This document shows, one piece after another, positions 7,178 to 14,911 of a stretch of DNA of 64,000 nt. The position numbers were made by a program, and so were the translations under genes. This DNA is from a virus. How positions within the stretch are numbered: the first letter of the stretch is position 1; the number at the start of each line of letters is the position of its first letter. Below the pieces are notes generated by a model. It searched no databases. It worked only from the letters and a program-made list of their open reading frames with translations, and was not told where the DNA came from. Location: the IMG/VR virus record IMGVR_UViG_3300029286_000025, positions 1-64,000 of that record. One strand, given 5' to 3'.

Positions 7178-8386
7178 ATGAAAAAGAGAAAACAAAGAGG
7201 TTATTGGACGTATGAAAGATGTAAAGATGTGGCTTTAGAATGTAAGACTAAAAAGGAATTATCTGATAAATATATAAGTGTTATTGAAGTAATTCGTAAA
7301 AATAAATGGTTTGAATTAATATTACATTTTAATGAAGTACAAAAACCAAAAGGTTATTGGACATATGATAAATGTAAAGAATCGGCACTTGAATGTAAAA
7401 CTAAAATTGAAATGATTAAAAAGTATATTAGTGCTTATAACATTATTCGTAAAAATAAATGGTTTGAATTAATAGAACATTTTATAGAATTACGAAAATC
7501 CAAAGGTTATTGGACATATGATAAATGTAAAGATGTTGCTTTGAAATGTAAAAATAATAAAGAATTAAGAAATTTTGATAGTGTATTTAATTCAATTCGT
7601 AGAAATAAATGGTTTGATTTGACATATCATTTTATCGAATTACAGAAACATCATGGTTACTGGACATATGAAAAATGTAAAATGGAATCTTTAAAATTTA
7701 ATAGTAGAATTGAAATGCGTGAAAATACATCTGCTTATTATGCAATTTGTAAAAATAAATGGTTTGATTTGTTTGAACACATGGTAAATAATTCTAATAC
7801 TAGAAAAAGACTTATATATGTTTATGAATTTAGTGATAACTGTTGTTATGTTGGTTTAACAGGGAATATAAAAGTGAGAAATAATAGACATTTAAAAATA
7901 GAAAAAACAAGACCAATATTTAAACATATGTCCAAAACAAATTTAATTCCCAATCTTAATATAAAGACGGATTATTTACCAATTGAAGATGCTAAAAAAT
8001 TAGAAAATGATTTTATTAATATGTATCGAAAAAACGGATGGATTGTTTTAAATAAAATAAAAGGCGGGACATTAGGTGGTAATATAGTAAAATGGAATAA
8101 AGAATCTTGTGAAAAAGATGTTAAAAAATATAATAAATTGTCAACTTTTAGAAAAAATTCTCAAAGTTCTTATTATTCTATATTAAAAAATGGTTGGTTT
8201 GATGAAATTTGTAGTCATTTAAAAAGATCTAAAGTTAAGAATGGATATTGGAATAATAAAGAATTATGTAAGTTTGAATCTGAAAAATATAAAAATAAAA
8301 CGACTTTTTTTAAAAAATGTGGATCGGCTTATGAACATTCTAGAAAAAATGGTTGGTTAAATGAATTTTTTCCAAAAAATTATTAA
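7178..8386 (+). CDS. GIY-YIG homing endonuclease with DNA-binding repeats
   Basis: I choose ATG 7178 because the open frame further upstream overlaps the RHH gene. Four N-terminal ~45-residue repeats (GYWTY-KCK--AL-CK ... IRKNKWFEL) precede a GIY-YIG-like nuclease core (RLIYVYEFSDNCCYVGLTGN, with Arg and His in the following helix). Two more repeat-like units end the protein. Such repeats are DNA-recognition modules in mobile phage nucleases. It should cut an allele lacking the insertion. The 3' end overlaps the ligase stop by 4 bp, so it sits tightly between genes. Confidence 0.8.
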   Translation: MKKRKQRGYWTYERCKDVALECKTKKELSDKYISVIEVIRKNKWFELILHFNEVQKPKGYWTYDKCKESALECKTKIEMIKKYISAYNIIRKNKWFELIEHFIELRKSKGYWTYDKCKDVALKCKNNKELRNFDSVFNSIRRNKWFDLTYHFIELQKHHGYWTYEKCKMESLKFNSRIEMRENTSAYYAICKNKWFDLFEHMVNNSNTRKRLIYVYEFSDNCCYVGLTGNIKVRNNRHLKIEKTRPIFKHMSKTNLIPNLNIKTDYLPIEDAKKLENDFINMYRKNGWIVLNKIKGGTLGGNIVKWNKESCEKDVKKYNKLSTFRKNSQSSYYSILKNGWFDEICSHLKRSKVKNGYWNNKELCKFESEKYKNKTTFFKKCGSAYEHSRKNGWLNEFFPKNY

Positions 8387-10341
8387 CTTAAGAATGATTC
8401 AAGTTGTTCGACTGTCCAAATAGTCATTCCGTATTCTAAAGCTTTCTTTTCTTTTGAAGAACCACTACCGATGGATTTCATAATCAAATTTGTGCAGTTT
8501 CTACTTATTGAATCCACTACTTTTCCACTTTCTTGTTGAATTTTTTGCTCTAAATCCTTACGCCTTATACCCGTAAAAATGAAAGTCATACCAATACATT
8601 TACTTCCAGTTGGTGTAAAAGGTTCATCTTTTTTTATTGTGATTGGAAGTGTAGACAACCATTTAAAGAAACGATCATAATTACTACAATAAATAATAGC
8701 CGATGTTTCTTCGAAACCTTTTATTTTTTTAACGTCAGTAACTGAAGGTTTTTGTGTGAAGTGTTCTAACAGAATAAGTTTTTTACTTCCTAAACTGAAA
8801 CCACTTGTTGGGTCAGTAAAGAATCCTGATGCGTGTTGTAATTTTGATAACGTAATTCCATCAATTTTAGAATGAATATCATCGTAGATATTTGATGATT
8901 TAGTATCGCCCATTCGTTCTAATTTTCTGAAATCATCAATTGACATATCAATAATTTTTTCAATTGTATCATATCCTGAATTGAATAACTGTCGAAAAGT
9001 GGTCTCCCTCACATTTTCAACACCAAGAATATCAAAAAAAGACGTAATCTGTTTTATTATTTTGTCAGAGCAATTATTATTAGTACACATTAAATGTGTG
9101 TTGGTATCATTCCAAATTAATGTAGTGTTACAACAAGGACAATTTGATGGTAATGATAATTGTTTATCTGATTTTTTTACAACGTCAATTATAAGAGGTA
9201 TAACACTTCCACTTCTACAAATTCTTACTCGTGTTCCAGTACCACCTAACTTAATAACATTTTTTATATTATTACAAGTTACATTACTAACCAATGCACC
9301 ATCAAGCATAATTGGTTCTACTTGGGCAACTGGTATTAGGAAACCCATTTTCGATATTTCAAATGTAATATTAAGAATTGTGGTTTCTTTCACTTCTTCA
9401 AAGGATGCTTTATAAGCTCTCGCATAACCCGGATTCATCACAAGTGGGTTATCTTTGGTTGATCTTTCTGAATTAATACTTTTTCTTAAATCTTTATCAT
9501 TTACTTCAATAACAAGTCCATCAATTTCGAAATTTTTATTCCATTCATCAAAAACACATCTTAAATATTCAGCATTCAAATTATCAATAGTTTGAAGAAT
9601 ATAAGGGACTTGAAAGTTGTCATCATTGAAATATTGATTTAAAATATCAAGTTGTACACTTTTATCCAAATCCATACCACAATGAAAACTATATCTCATA
9701 TAAACAACATCATTAAATGCTGGTTTATTTTCTTTTTTATATTTGTTGAAAAGGCCACCAACACGATTTCTACCATTATCAAATCCATTTTCATCGCCCA
9801 AAGCTTTTTTTGAATGTTTTTTCAGAAACACATCTTTTGTTATAAGTGCTTCACCAGTGGTATAAATAAATGGTGCGTATTGATATGATTGTAAAAAAGA
9901 TTCAATTTTATCTTTTGAATATTTTTCCATCACATCCTTAAAATGTGGATCAGAATTTTGACCAATTGCACCATCACCTCTTGTCCAAGCTTTCGATGCT
10001 TTAACATCATTTAAAATAGAAAGACCGTCATATTTTGGTGTAATACAAAGAACGGTATCGAGAGGAATCCCCTTTTTAATCATCCAAGCTTTTAATTCTT
10101 CATAAGATTTAACCTTATTCATTGATGCCATAATCAATGGAAGATTTTCTTTACGATCATCATCTGGTGGCGTTTCACCAACTTTTGTAACTCTTTTATT
10201 ATCAGGATCTAAATCGTCTAATTCTTCAATGTGTGAATCATAAACAGAATCAGGGACGATTTGTTTACCTTCAAATCTGTAAGAATAATTCCATTGATCT
10301 AAAAGGATTTCTAATTCTTTAATTCTTTCGGTGTTTTCCAT
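8383..10341 (-). CDS. ligA: NAD-dependent DNA ligase
   Basis: 652 residues from ATG 10341 (MENTERIKELEILLD); a longer in-frame start at 10368 is less likely. Domains in order: short Ia/NAD-binding segment (Y-Y--EG--I-DS-YD), adenylation domain with TPKYDGLS (active Lys ~103), OB-fold, zinc finger with four Cys (CPCC ... C----C, ~residue 410), helix-hairpin-helix region and a C-terminal BRCT (FIFTGIRRKDLEQKI ... GMTIWTVEQLESFL). It seals nicks in replication and repair. It is slightly divergent from bacterial LigA (reduced N-terminus). A TATCTTTG box (host-type TAnnTTTG) lies at 10366-10373, suggesting early expression. Confidence 0.95.
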   Translation of the reverse strand: MENTERIKELEILLDQWNYSYRFEGKQIVPDSVYDSHIEELDDLDPDNKRVTKVGETPPDDDRKENLPLIMASMNKVKSYEELKAWMIKKGIPLDTVLCITPKYDGLSILNDVKASKAWTRGDGAIGQNSDPHFKDVMEKYSKDKIESFLQSYQYAPFIYTTGEALITKDVFLKKHSKKALGDENGFDNGRNRVGGLFNKYKKENKPAFNDVVYMRYSFHCGMDLDKSVQLDILNQYFNDDNFQVPYILQTIDNLNAEYLRCVFDEWNKNFEIDGLVIEVNDKDLRKSINSERSTKDNPLVMNPGYARAYKASFEEVKETTILNITFEISKMGFLIPVAQVEPIMLDGALVSNVTCNNIKNVIKLGGTGTRVRICRSGSVIPLIIDVVKKSDKQLSLPSNCPCCNTTLIWNDTNTHLMCTNNNCSDKIIKQITSFFDILGVENVRETTFRQLFNSGYDTIEKIIDMSIDDFRKLERMGDTKSSNIYDDIHSKIDGITLSKLQHASGFFTDPTSGFSLGSKKLILLEHFTQKPSVTDVKKIKGFEETSAIIYCSNYDRFFKWLSTLPITIKKDEPFTPTGSKCIGMTFIFTGIRRKDLEQKIQQESGKVVDSISRNCTNLIMKSIGSGSSKEKKALEYGMTIWTVEQLESFLS

Positions 10342-10365
10342 TTTATATTGTTTTGATTTATGATA

Positions 10366-10373
10366 CAAAGATA
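10366..10373 (-). promoter_or_regulatory. Possible host-type -7 box TATCTTTG
   Basis: Matches the Bacteroidetes TAnnTTTG -7 consensus 25 bp before the ligase start. No clear -33 TTTG box is seen, so support is weak. Confidence 0.3.
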
Positions 10374-10402
10374 CGATGATTATGTGACATAAAAAAATTT
10401 AT

Positions 10403-10642
10403 TTAAATATAATCCTTGAAATTTTTAAACATTTCAGGTGTCATACCTTTCTTTATTAACTTCATAGTAAATATTAATTTATCTAACTTTCTATCATCAG
10501 CTAAAAACCCACATTTTTTACACCTAAAATAAGCTGCACCGTTCTTATCTTTCCAATTGTGTTCACAATTGGATTGTTTTTTAATTCTTTTAATTGTGGG
10601 ATTAAAAAGTTGAATTATTCGTTGTTTTATTTTATCTTCCAT
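10403..10642 (-). CDS. Small zinc-ribbon protein
   Basis: 79 residues, basic. A C-EH-W ... FRCKKCGF segment gives a plausible zinc site (Cys, His, Cys-X2-Cys). The ATG at 10642 overlaps the last base of the previous stop (TAATG type), so it is coupled to the gene above. Role unknown; perhaps nucleic-acid binding. Confidence 0.65.
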   Translation of the reverse strand: MEDKIKQRIIQLFNPTIKRIKKQSNCEHNWKDKNGAAYFRCKKCGFLADDRKLDKLIFTMKLIKKGMTPEMFKNFKDYI

Positions 10643-10854
10643 TATTCATCATCAATTAATCCAAAATATTCACATACTTTTTCTTTACCAATTTGTTCCA
10701 AAATATCATTTATATTAAAATGTGATAAAATTTCATCAATTGTGAATTGGTCTAAAATATTACCATTTTCAACATCTTCTAATGATACTTCTAACATCCT
10801 ATATCCCAAAGGGATTATTTTAGTACTTGATGTTTCTATTTTTAAATCTTTCAT
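10642..10854 (-). CDS. Small acidic hypothetical protein
   Basis: 70 residues from ATG 10854 (MKDLKIETSSTKIIPLGY). This start is favoured over a longer frame because a strong Shine-Dalgarno-like GGAGGAA (10861-10867) lies just before it. The acidic helical C-terminus (FNINDILEQIGKEKVCEYFG) resembles many small phage proteins. It sits 2 bp after the lipoprotein stop in a three-gene operon. Confidence 0.6.
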   Translation of the reverse strand: MKDLKIETSSTKIIPLGYRMLEVSLEDVENGNILDQFTIDEILSHFNINDILEQIGKEKVCEYFGLIDDE

Positions 10855-10856
10855 AT

Positions 10857-11219
10857 TTAATTCCTCCACCACCAATAAGCTAAAACTAAAACGACTACAC
10901 ACCCAATTAAGACACCAGAATAATCTGTTTTTTGATTGGCTTCGTTGGAATCTTTTAGTCTAACTGGTTCATATAATTCCCACCCAGTTAAAATAACAGG
11001 AACGATGACAGTTTCACTAAAAATGATGGACAAAATAACATTTCCAGCATTAACTTCATAAACGACTGTATCTTTCATTTGGGAATTTTCATTTGCCCAC
11101 CCGAAAGGTTTAGCGGTGAATTCATTACCAGATTTGTCTTTAAATGATTTAGGTTCAGCACAAGATGTAAATAATGATGTCAAAATAAGACATAAAAATA
11201 AAATTTTAATTGTTCGCAT
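10857..11219 (-). CDS. Lipoprotein with C-terminal membrane helix
   Basis: 120 residues. Signal peptide MRTIKILFLCLILTSLF with lipobox TSC (Cys ~20) then acidic residues. A periplasm-type middle follows, and a hydrophobic C-terminus (GVLIGCVVVLVLAYWWW) looks like a membrane helix. Candidates are an envelope-modifying, superinfection or spanin-like protein; none can be confirmed. It lies first in the operon with the two small genes downstream. Confidence 0.65.
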   Translation of the reverse strand: MRTIKILFLCLILTSLFTSCAEPKSFKDKSGNEFTAKPFGWANENSQMKDTVVYEVNAGNVILSIIFSETVIVPVILTGWELYEPVRLKDSNEANQKTDYSGVLIGCVVVLVLAYWWWRN

Positions 11220-11316
11220 TGTTTTTCGATTTTAATTGATTTTTCTAATATTTCTATTTGATGTTGTTTTTAAGATTAAAGTAAATATAATAAAAATAAT
11301 TGATATAAAAAAATTT

Positions 11317-12240
11317 TTATCTTCTTCCACCACCACTTCTAATACTTCCACCACTCCCACCACTTCGTGATGGTGAAGAATAACTCGGTGAACTTCTTTG
11401 TGGGGAATAATAACTCGGTGAACTCCTTTGTGGGGAATAACTCGGTGAACTCCTTTGTGGGGAATAACTCGGTGAACTCCTTTGTGGGACACTTCTTTGA
11501 TATCCCGGATTGGTTGTTCTTTGTGATGGTGTTGAATATCCCGGATTGGTTGTTCTTTGTGATGGTGTTGAATAACCCGGATTTGTAGTTCTTTGTGATG
11601 GTGTTGAATAACGAGAATTTTGTGTATTTGTTTGTCTTACACTTGGTTGCACACTTCTATAATATTCTTGACTACTTTTAGCTTGTCGATATATTGGAGA
11701 TGTATAATTTTGTGATTTAGATGTTCTTGAATATTTAGGTTGATTTATTTTGGAATTTTTTTGGTTTGGTCTGATATAATTGTATTTGGAATTTCTTTGA
11801 TTTGGTTGTGAATATTTATGATTTAAATTATTCAATCCTTGATGATTCCAATTGTGATGATTATGATAATTCCATCCATAATTCCAATAACATCCATAAT
11901 AAGGATAATAGTAATACGGGTAATAATATGGATAATATGGAAATCCCCAATAATAAGAATAAAAATAATATGGATAAAATGAATATGGGTTCCACAAATA
12001 ATATTCAGGACTCCAATAAGAATAGGTTGGTAAAATATTCAAATTGTAATAAGGGACATTGTTACTAGAATTAATATAATCATCGTAAAATGTTTGGGAT
12101 ATTTTTATTGTATCTGTTGATTTTGATTTAACAGAATCCACTTCAATCAAATTCCAATCTTTGTCAATTTTAGTCATGTGTTTTGTGGATGTACAACTTA
12201 CTAAAATTAAAAGAGTGATATAAAGGAAAAATTTTTTCAT
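11317..12240 (-). CDS. Tyr-rich lipoprotein with repetitive C-terminus
   Basis: 307 residues. Lipoprotein signal MKKFFLYITLLILVSC. The middle is an extreme Tyr/Pro/Trp run (YYPYYYPYYYYPYY), then Asn/His-rich and basic segments. The C-terminal third is built of YSTPSQRTTNPG and SSPSYSPQR repeats ending in a Gly/Arg tail. It is likely anchored in the host envelope, with a disordered exposed tail. Low-complexity lipoproteins of this type occur in Bacteroidetes genomes, so host origin is possible. Function unknown. Confidence 0.65.
   Translation of the reverse strand: MKKFFLYITLLILVSCTSTKHMTKIDKDWNLIEVDSVKSKSTDTIKISQTFYDDYINSSNNVPYYNLNILPTYSYWSPEYYLWNPYSFYPYYFYSYYWGFPYYPYYYPYYYYPYYGCYWNYGWNYHNHHNWNHQGLNNLNHKYSQPNQRNSKYNYIRPNQKNSKINQPKYSRTSKSQNYTSPIYRQAKSSQEYYRSVQPSVRQTNTQNSRYSTPSQRTTNPGYSTPSQRTTNPGYSTPSQRTTNPGYQRSVPQRSSPSYSPQRSSPSYSPQRSSPSYYSPQRSSPSYSSPSRSGGSGGSIRSGGGRR
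11370..11620 (-). repeat. Two families of short tandem repeats in lipoprotein tail
   Basis: About four copies of a ~27-bp unit (ACTCGGTGAACTCCTTTGTG on the + strand, 11385-11485) and about three copies of a ~36-bp unit containing TTGTTCTTTGTGATGGTGTT (11510-11610). They encode the SSPSYSPQR and YSTPSQRTTNPG repeats and are prone to length change. Confidence 0.85.
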
Positions 12241-12277
12241 AATTAATAATATTATTTTTCCTTTATATCAACAAATA

Positions 12278-12907
12278 TTATACCACTTTCAATCCATTTT
12301 TAACTATTTTTTCATATTTCCAATGTGAACTGGTTTTTACATGTTTTTCACGCACCCATTTACATACATATTTTTGAAAATCATTATAAGAAAATTCATT
12401 TGAAATACGAATAACAAAACCTTCGTTTCTTTCTGTATCTAATTCATTGGCAATTTTAATTAAGATGTTTTTATCGAATATACCACGATAAATAACTGGA
12501 ACATGAGTTAATCCCAAAAGATTACACCAAGTAATAGTATCATCATAGGAAAGACAATTGTTATTTTCATCCCAAATATTAAATACCATGAAATAAGTTG
12601 GTAATTCATTATACACAACGCTGTGGACTGCATATAAATTTTCACCACAAATTCTCCAGTTTTCTGGAATATCATGTTTTATACTACCCCATAAACCTTT
12701 TAACCAATGATTAGATGGATGATCTGTACTATCCAATGAACGGGCATAAATATAATCACGCATCAAACTCGAATTTTCACCGTCAAGTTTCAAACTTACA
12801 ATTATTTCCTTATTTAAAAAGAAATCTAAAGTTTCTATAATTTTATCACCCCTAGTCAAACCTTTTGAAAAGGGAAGATGCTTTGTTTTTGGATATTTTA
12901 CTTTCAT
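12278..12907 (-). CDS. RNA ligase (Rnl2-like nucleotidyltransferase)
   Basis: 209 residues. Motif I KLDGEN (Lys ~40), motif IIIa-like YFMVFNIWDE, motif IV EGFVIRI and motif V KWVREKH are in the right order for an ATP-dependent RNA ligase/capping-type nucleotidyltransferase of the Rnl2/RNA_ligase family. T4 Rnl proteins repair host-cut tRNA, and the same role is plausible here. The short length means the C-terminal domain is minimal. It stands alone, divergent from the endonuclease at 12987. Confidence 0.85.
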   Translation of the reverse strand: MKVKYPKTKHLPFSKGLTRGDKIIETLDFFLNKEIIVSLKLDGENSSLMRDYIYARSLDSTDHPSNHWLKGLWGSIKHDIPENWRICGENLYAVHSVVYNELPTYFMVFNIWDENNNCLSYDDTITWCNLLGLTHVPVIYRGIFDKNILIKIANELDTERNEGFVIRISNEFSYNDFQKYVCKWVREKHVKTSSHWKYEKIVKNGLKVV

Positions 12908-12986
12908 AATACAAAATTACAAATAATTTTTGAACTAAAAAAATGGAAATATATCAATTTTTTTAGTTTATATATAAATAAAAATA

Positions 12987-13991
12987 ATGATTGTTTTTAT
13001 GATATGTCCTTTTTGTAAAAAATTTATTAATAATATGAATACCAAACATATTTATCAATGTGATGAAAAACCAAATGAAAATAAAAAAGAATTGAAATAT
13101 TTGTATGTTTCATATAATTATCCCGAAATAAGTATCAAAGATATATTATTTAAAAAATATCAAATTGATTTATGTAGTTTACCTGATATAGAAAAACAAT
13201 ATGGGATACCATATAGTAACACCCTTTTCCTATTAGATTATTTTAATATTAAAAAAAGAACACATGTAGAAAGTGCAAATCTTATAACCACTGTTAAATA
13301 TAAAAAAACATGTTTATCTAAATATGGTGTTGATAATTTATCGAAACTTGAAAGTGTTAAGAATAAAAAAAAACAAACATTCATTAAAAATTACGGTGTT
13401 GATAATATTTGGAAAAGTAAAGAATATTATGAATGGTTACACAAATATATGTTTGATACATATGGAAAAAAATCATTACCTAATAGATATGGTAAAATGA
13501 ATGAATATTATGATAGATTATCAGAATATGAAATAAAACACAAGATGGATAAAGCGAGATCGGCATATATTAAATATTGGTACAATTTAACTGATGAACA
13601 AAAAACAGAATTAATTCAAAAAAGATGTACATTCAAATCTAAATTAGAAACAACAATATCAGATTGTTTAAATAAATTGAATATATCTTTTCGTTCTCAA
13701 TATTGGGTTGGTAGAAAATCTTTTGATTTTAAAATAGAACCTAATATTCTTATAGAAGTGAATGGAGATTTTTGGCATGGGAATCCTGAAATTTACAAAG
13801 ATGATGATATAATTCAACAACCATTTAAAAGTGTTATAGCTAAAGATTTATGGATTAAAGATGAAAATAAAAAATTAATGGCTGAAAATAAAGGATATAA
13901 AGTAGTATATTTTTGGGAAAGAGAATTGAAAGAAAACAAAAACAGTATTTTAGATTTCGTTACAGATAGATTGGGTCAATATTTTTTGTAA
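12987..13991 (+). CDS. Vsr-like (EDxHD-type) homing endonuclease
   Basis: 334 residues. N-terminal zinc finger (CPFC ... H-YQC), two YGVDN repeats (T-L-KYGVDNL, TFIKNYGVDNI) that act as DNA-binding modules in this family, then a Vsr-like nuclease fold (FDFKIEPNILIEVNGDFWHG ... VVYFWERELK). ATG 12987 or the in-frame ATG 12999 could start it. It is probably a free-standing mobile nuclease. Its 3' end runs into a small minus-strand gene whose frame is broken (14012). Confidence 0.8.
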   Translation: MIVFMICPFCKKFINNMNTKHIYQCDEKPNENKKELKYLYVSYNYPEISIKDILFKKYQIDLCSLPDIEKQYGIPYSNTLFLLDYFNIKKRTHVESANLITTVKYKKTCLSKYGVDNLSKLESVKNKKKQTFIKNYGVDNIWKSKEYYEWLHKYMFDTYGKKSLPNRYGKMNEYYDRLSEYEIKHKMDKARSAYIKYWYNLTDEQKTELIQKRCTFKSKLETTISDCLNKLNISFRSQYWVGRKSFDFKIEPNILIEVNGDFWHGNPEIYKDDDIIQQPFKSVIAKDLWIKDENKKLMAENKGYKVVYFWERELKENKNSILDFVTDRLGQYFL

Positions 13992-14011
13992 TTTTCTATT
14001 TCTTGTAAAAT

Positions 14012-14215
14012 TTATGTACTGTTCTTCCGACATCCATATACAACTTTTACCATCAAATACCAAAAAATTATCTGGATTATTATATAGAGATGACCCATTA
14101 ATTTATATCCATATTCATTAACCTCAATATTTGGTTCACCATCTATTAATTCACATGGATCTTTTTCACCAAAACGAAAAACATCATAATATCGATCAAC
14201 AGTTTTATTTTCCAT
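14012..14215 (-). CDS. Small hypothetical protein, apparent frameshift
   Basis: Start taken at ATG 14215 (MENKTVDRYYDVFRFGEKD). The frame ends at 14012 with an unlikely hydrophobic tail. A one-base change near 14103 would instead give SSLYNNPDNFLVFDGKSCIW, then MSEEQYINFTRNRKL, which looks like genuine coding sequence and runs on into the end of the neighbouring endonuclease. So this is either a recent frameshift mutation or a sequencing error. Function unknown. Confidence 0.5.
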   Translation of the reverse strand: MENKTVDRYYDVFRFGEKDPCELIDGEPNIEVNEYGYKLMGHLYIIIQIIFWYLMVKVVYGCRKNST

Positions 14216-14291
14216 ATTTAATAAATAATACAAATCCCAACCATATAAAACTGAAATAAAGTTTATGGACAAAATGTGGTTTTTTCCAAAG

Positions 14292-14335
14292 TATAAATCA
14301 CCTTTGGTTTGAATGAAAACTTTGGTGATTTATGA
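14292..14335. terminator. Long inverted repeat, possible bidirectional terminator
   Basis: ATAAATCACC and GGTGATTTAT flank a ~20-base loop between two minus-strand genes. It lacks a strong T-tract, so it may be an RNA stability element instead. Confidence 0.45.
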
Positions 14336-14345
14336 ATTGGTATTT

Positions 14346-14570
14346 TCATATTTCTTTTATTTCTTTAATTCTTCTGTAAGAATATTTAGTATTTTCACTC
14401 ACTTCCAAGTAATTACCAAATTTCATTGAATATTTTGGTATAAATATTTCTTGATAATCCGCTGGTCTATTACGGCCACCAAATTTCCCTCTTGATCTTT
14501 GATAAACAATAATATGATCTTTAAAAGTATCTATTTTAATGTTATCCCATTCTTCTTTTTTCATAAACAA
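14346..14570 (-). CDS. Small hypothetical protein
   Basis: 74 residues, basic, MFMKKEEWDNIKIDTF ... YQRSRGKFGGRNRP ... FGNYLEVSENTKYSYRR. No family recognised. It is first of the minus-strand run, divergent from the late block beginning at 14702. Confidence 0.55.
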   Translation of the reverse strand: MFMKKEEWDNIKIDTFKDHIIVYQRSRGKFGGRNRPADYQEIFIPKYSMKFGNYLEVSENTKYSYRRIKEIKEI

Positions 14571-14667
14571 TAGTTAATACTTTTCTATTTTATACAAAAT
14601 TAAACAAAAAAGATTTATGAAAAAAATTATATATAGTTATAATGTAAAAAAAAAATTGAAAAAAAGA

Positions 14668-14678
14668 TTTAATATATA
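14668..14678 (+). promoter_or_regulatory. Candidate phage promoter motif TTTAATATATA
   Basis: 24 bp before the small gene at 14702; followed by AATAAAAAATAAG. Confidence 0.5.
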
Positions 14679-14701
14679 AATAAAAAATAAGAAAAATTAA
14701 C

Positions 14702-14851
14702 ATGAAAAAATTAGAAAACTTATTAGATTTTGAAGATTTCAAATCGAGTTGGAAAGAAAAAGAACAAAAGAAAACAAAGAGAACCGAAATTGGATTGGAT
14801 ATTGTTGAAGAAAATGTTGAAAATATTGAATTTAAAAATGATAAAAAATGA
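14702..14851 (+). CDS. Small tagged protein (49 aa)
   Basis: 49 codons: MKKLENLLDFEDFKSSW, then a Lys/Glu-rich helix and an acidic end. The first residues match the N-terminal tag (MK-----FE-F) shared with several other proteins here and reminiscent of T4 capsid-targeting sequences. It has its own TTTAATATATA motif and a terminator-like repeat after it (14857-14879). A short internal or scaffold-associated protein is possible. Confidence 0.6.
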   Translation: MKKLENLLDFEDFKSSWKEKEQKKTKRTEIGLDIVEENVENIEFKNDKK

Positions 14852-14856
14852 AAATT

Positions 14857-14879
14857 AACAAAAAAGTGAGTTTTTTGTT
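14857..14879 (+). terminator. AT-rich hairpin terminator
   Basis: AACAAAAAA / TTTTTTGTT with a 5-base loop, directly after the 49-aa gene and before the sheath promoter motif. Confidence 0.6.
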
Positions 14880-14890
14880 TTAATATATAC
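14879..14890 (+). promoter_or_regulatory. Candidate phage promoter motif TTTAATATATAC
   Basis: 22 bp before the tail sheath start. Sequence around it (GAGTTTTTTG before, TTAAAAAATAATTAAAA after) is nearly repeated before the gene at 45840. Confidence 0.55.
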
Positions 14891-14911
14891 TTAAAAAATA
14901 ATTAAAATAAT

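Noticed and set aside
11232-11492. Repetitive His/Val-rich ORF
   Set aside because: Shadow of the Ser/Pro/Tyr repeat of the lipoprotein in another frame.
12912-12919. TAATTTTG box before the RNA ligase as promoter
   Set aside because: Only 5 bp from the start codon, too close for a -7 element of a normal mRNA.
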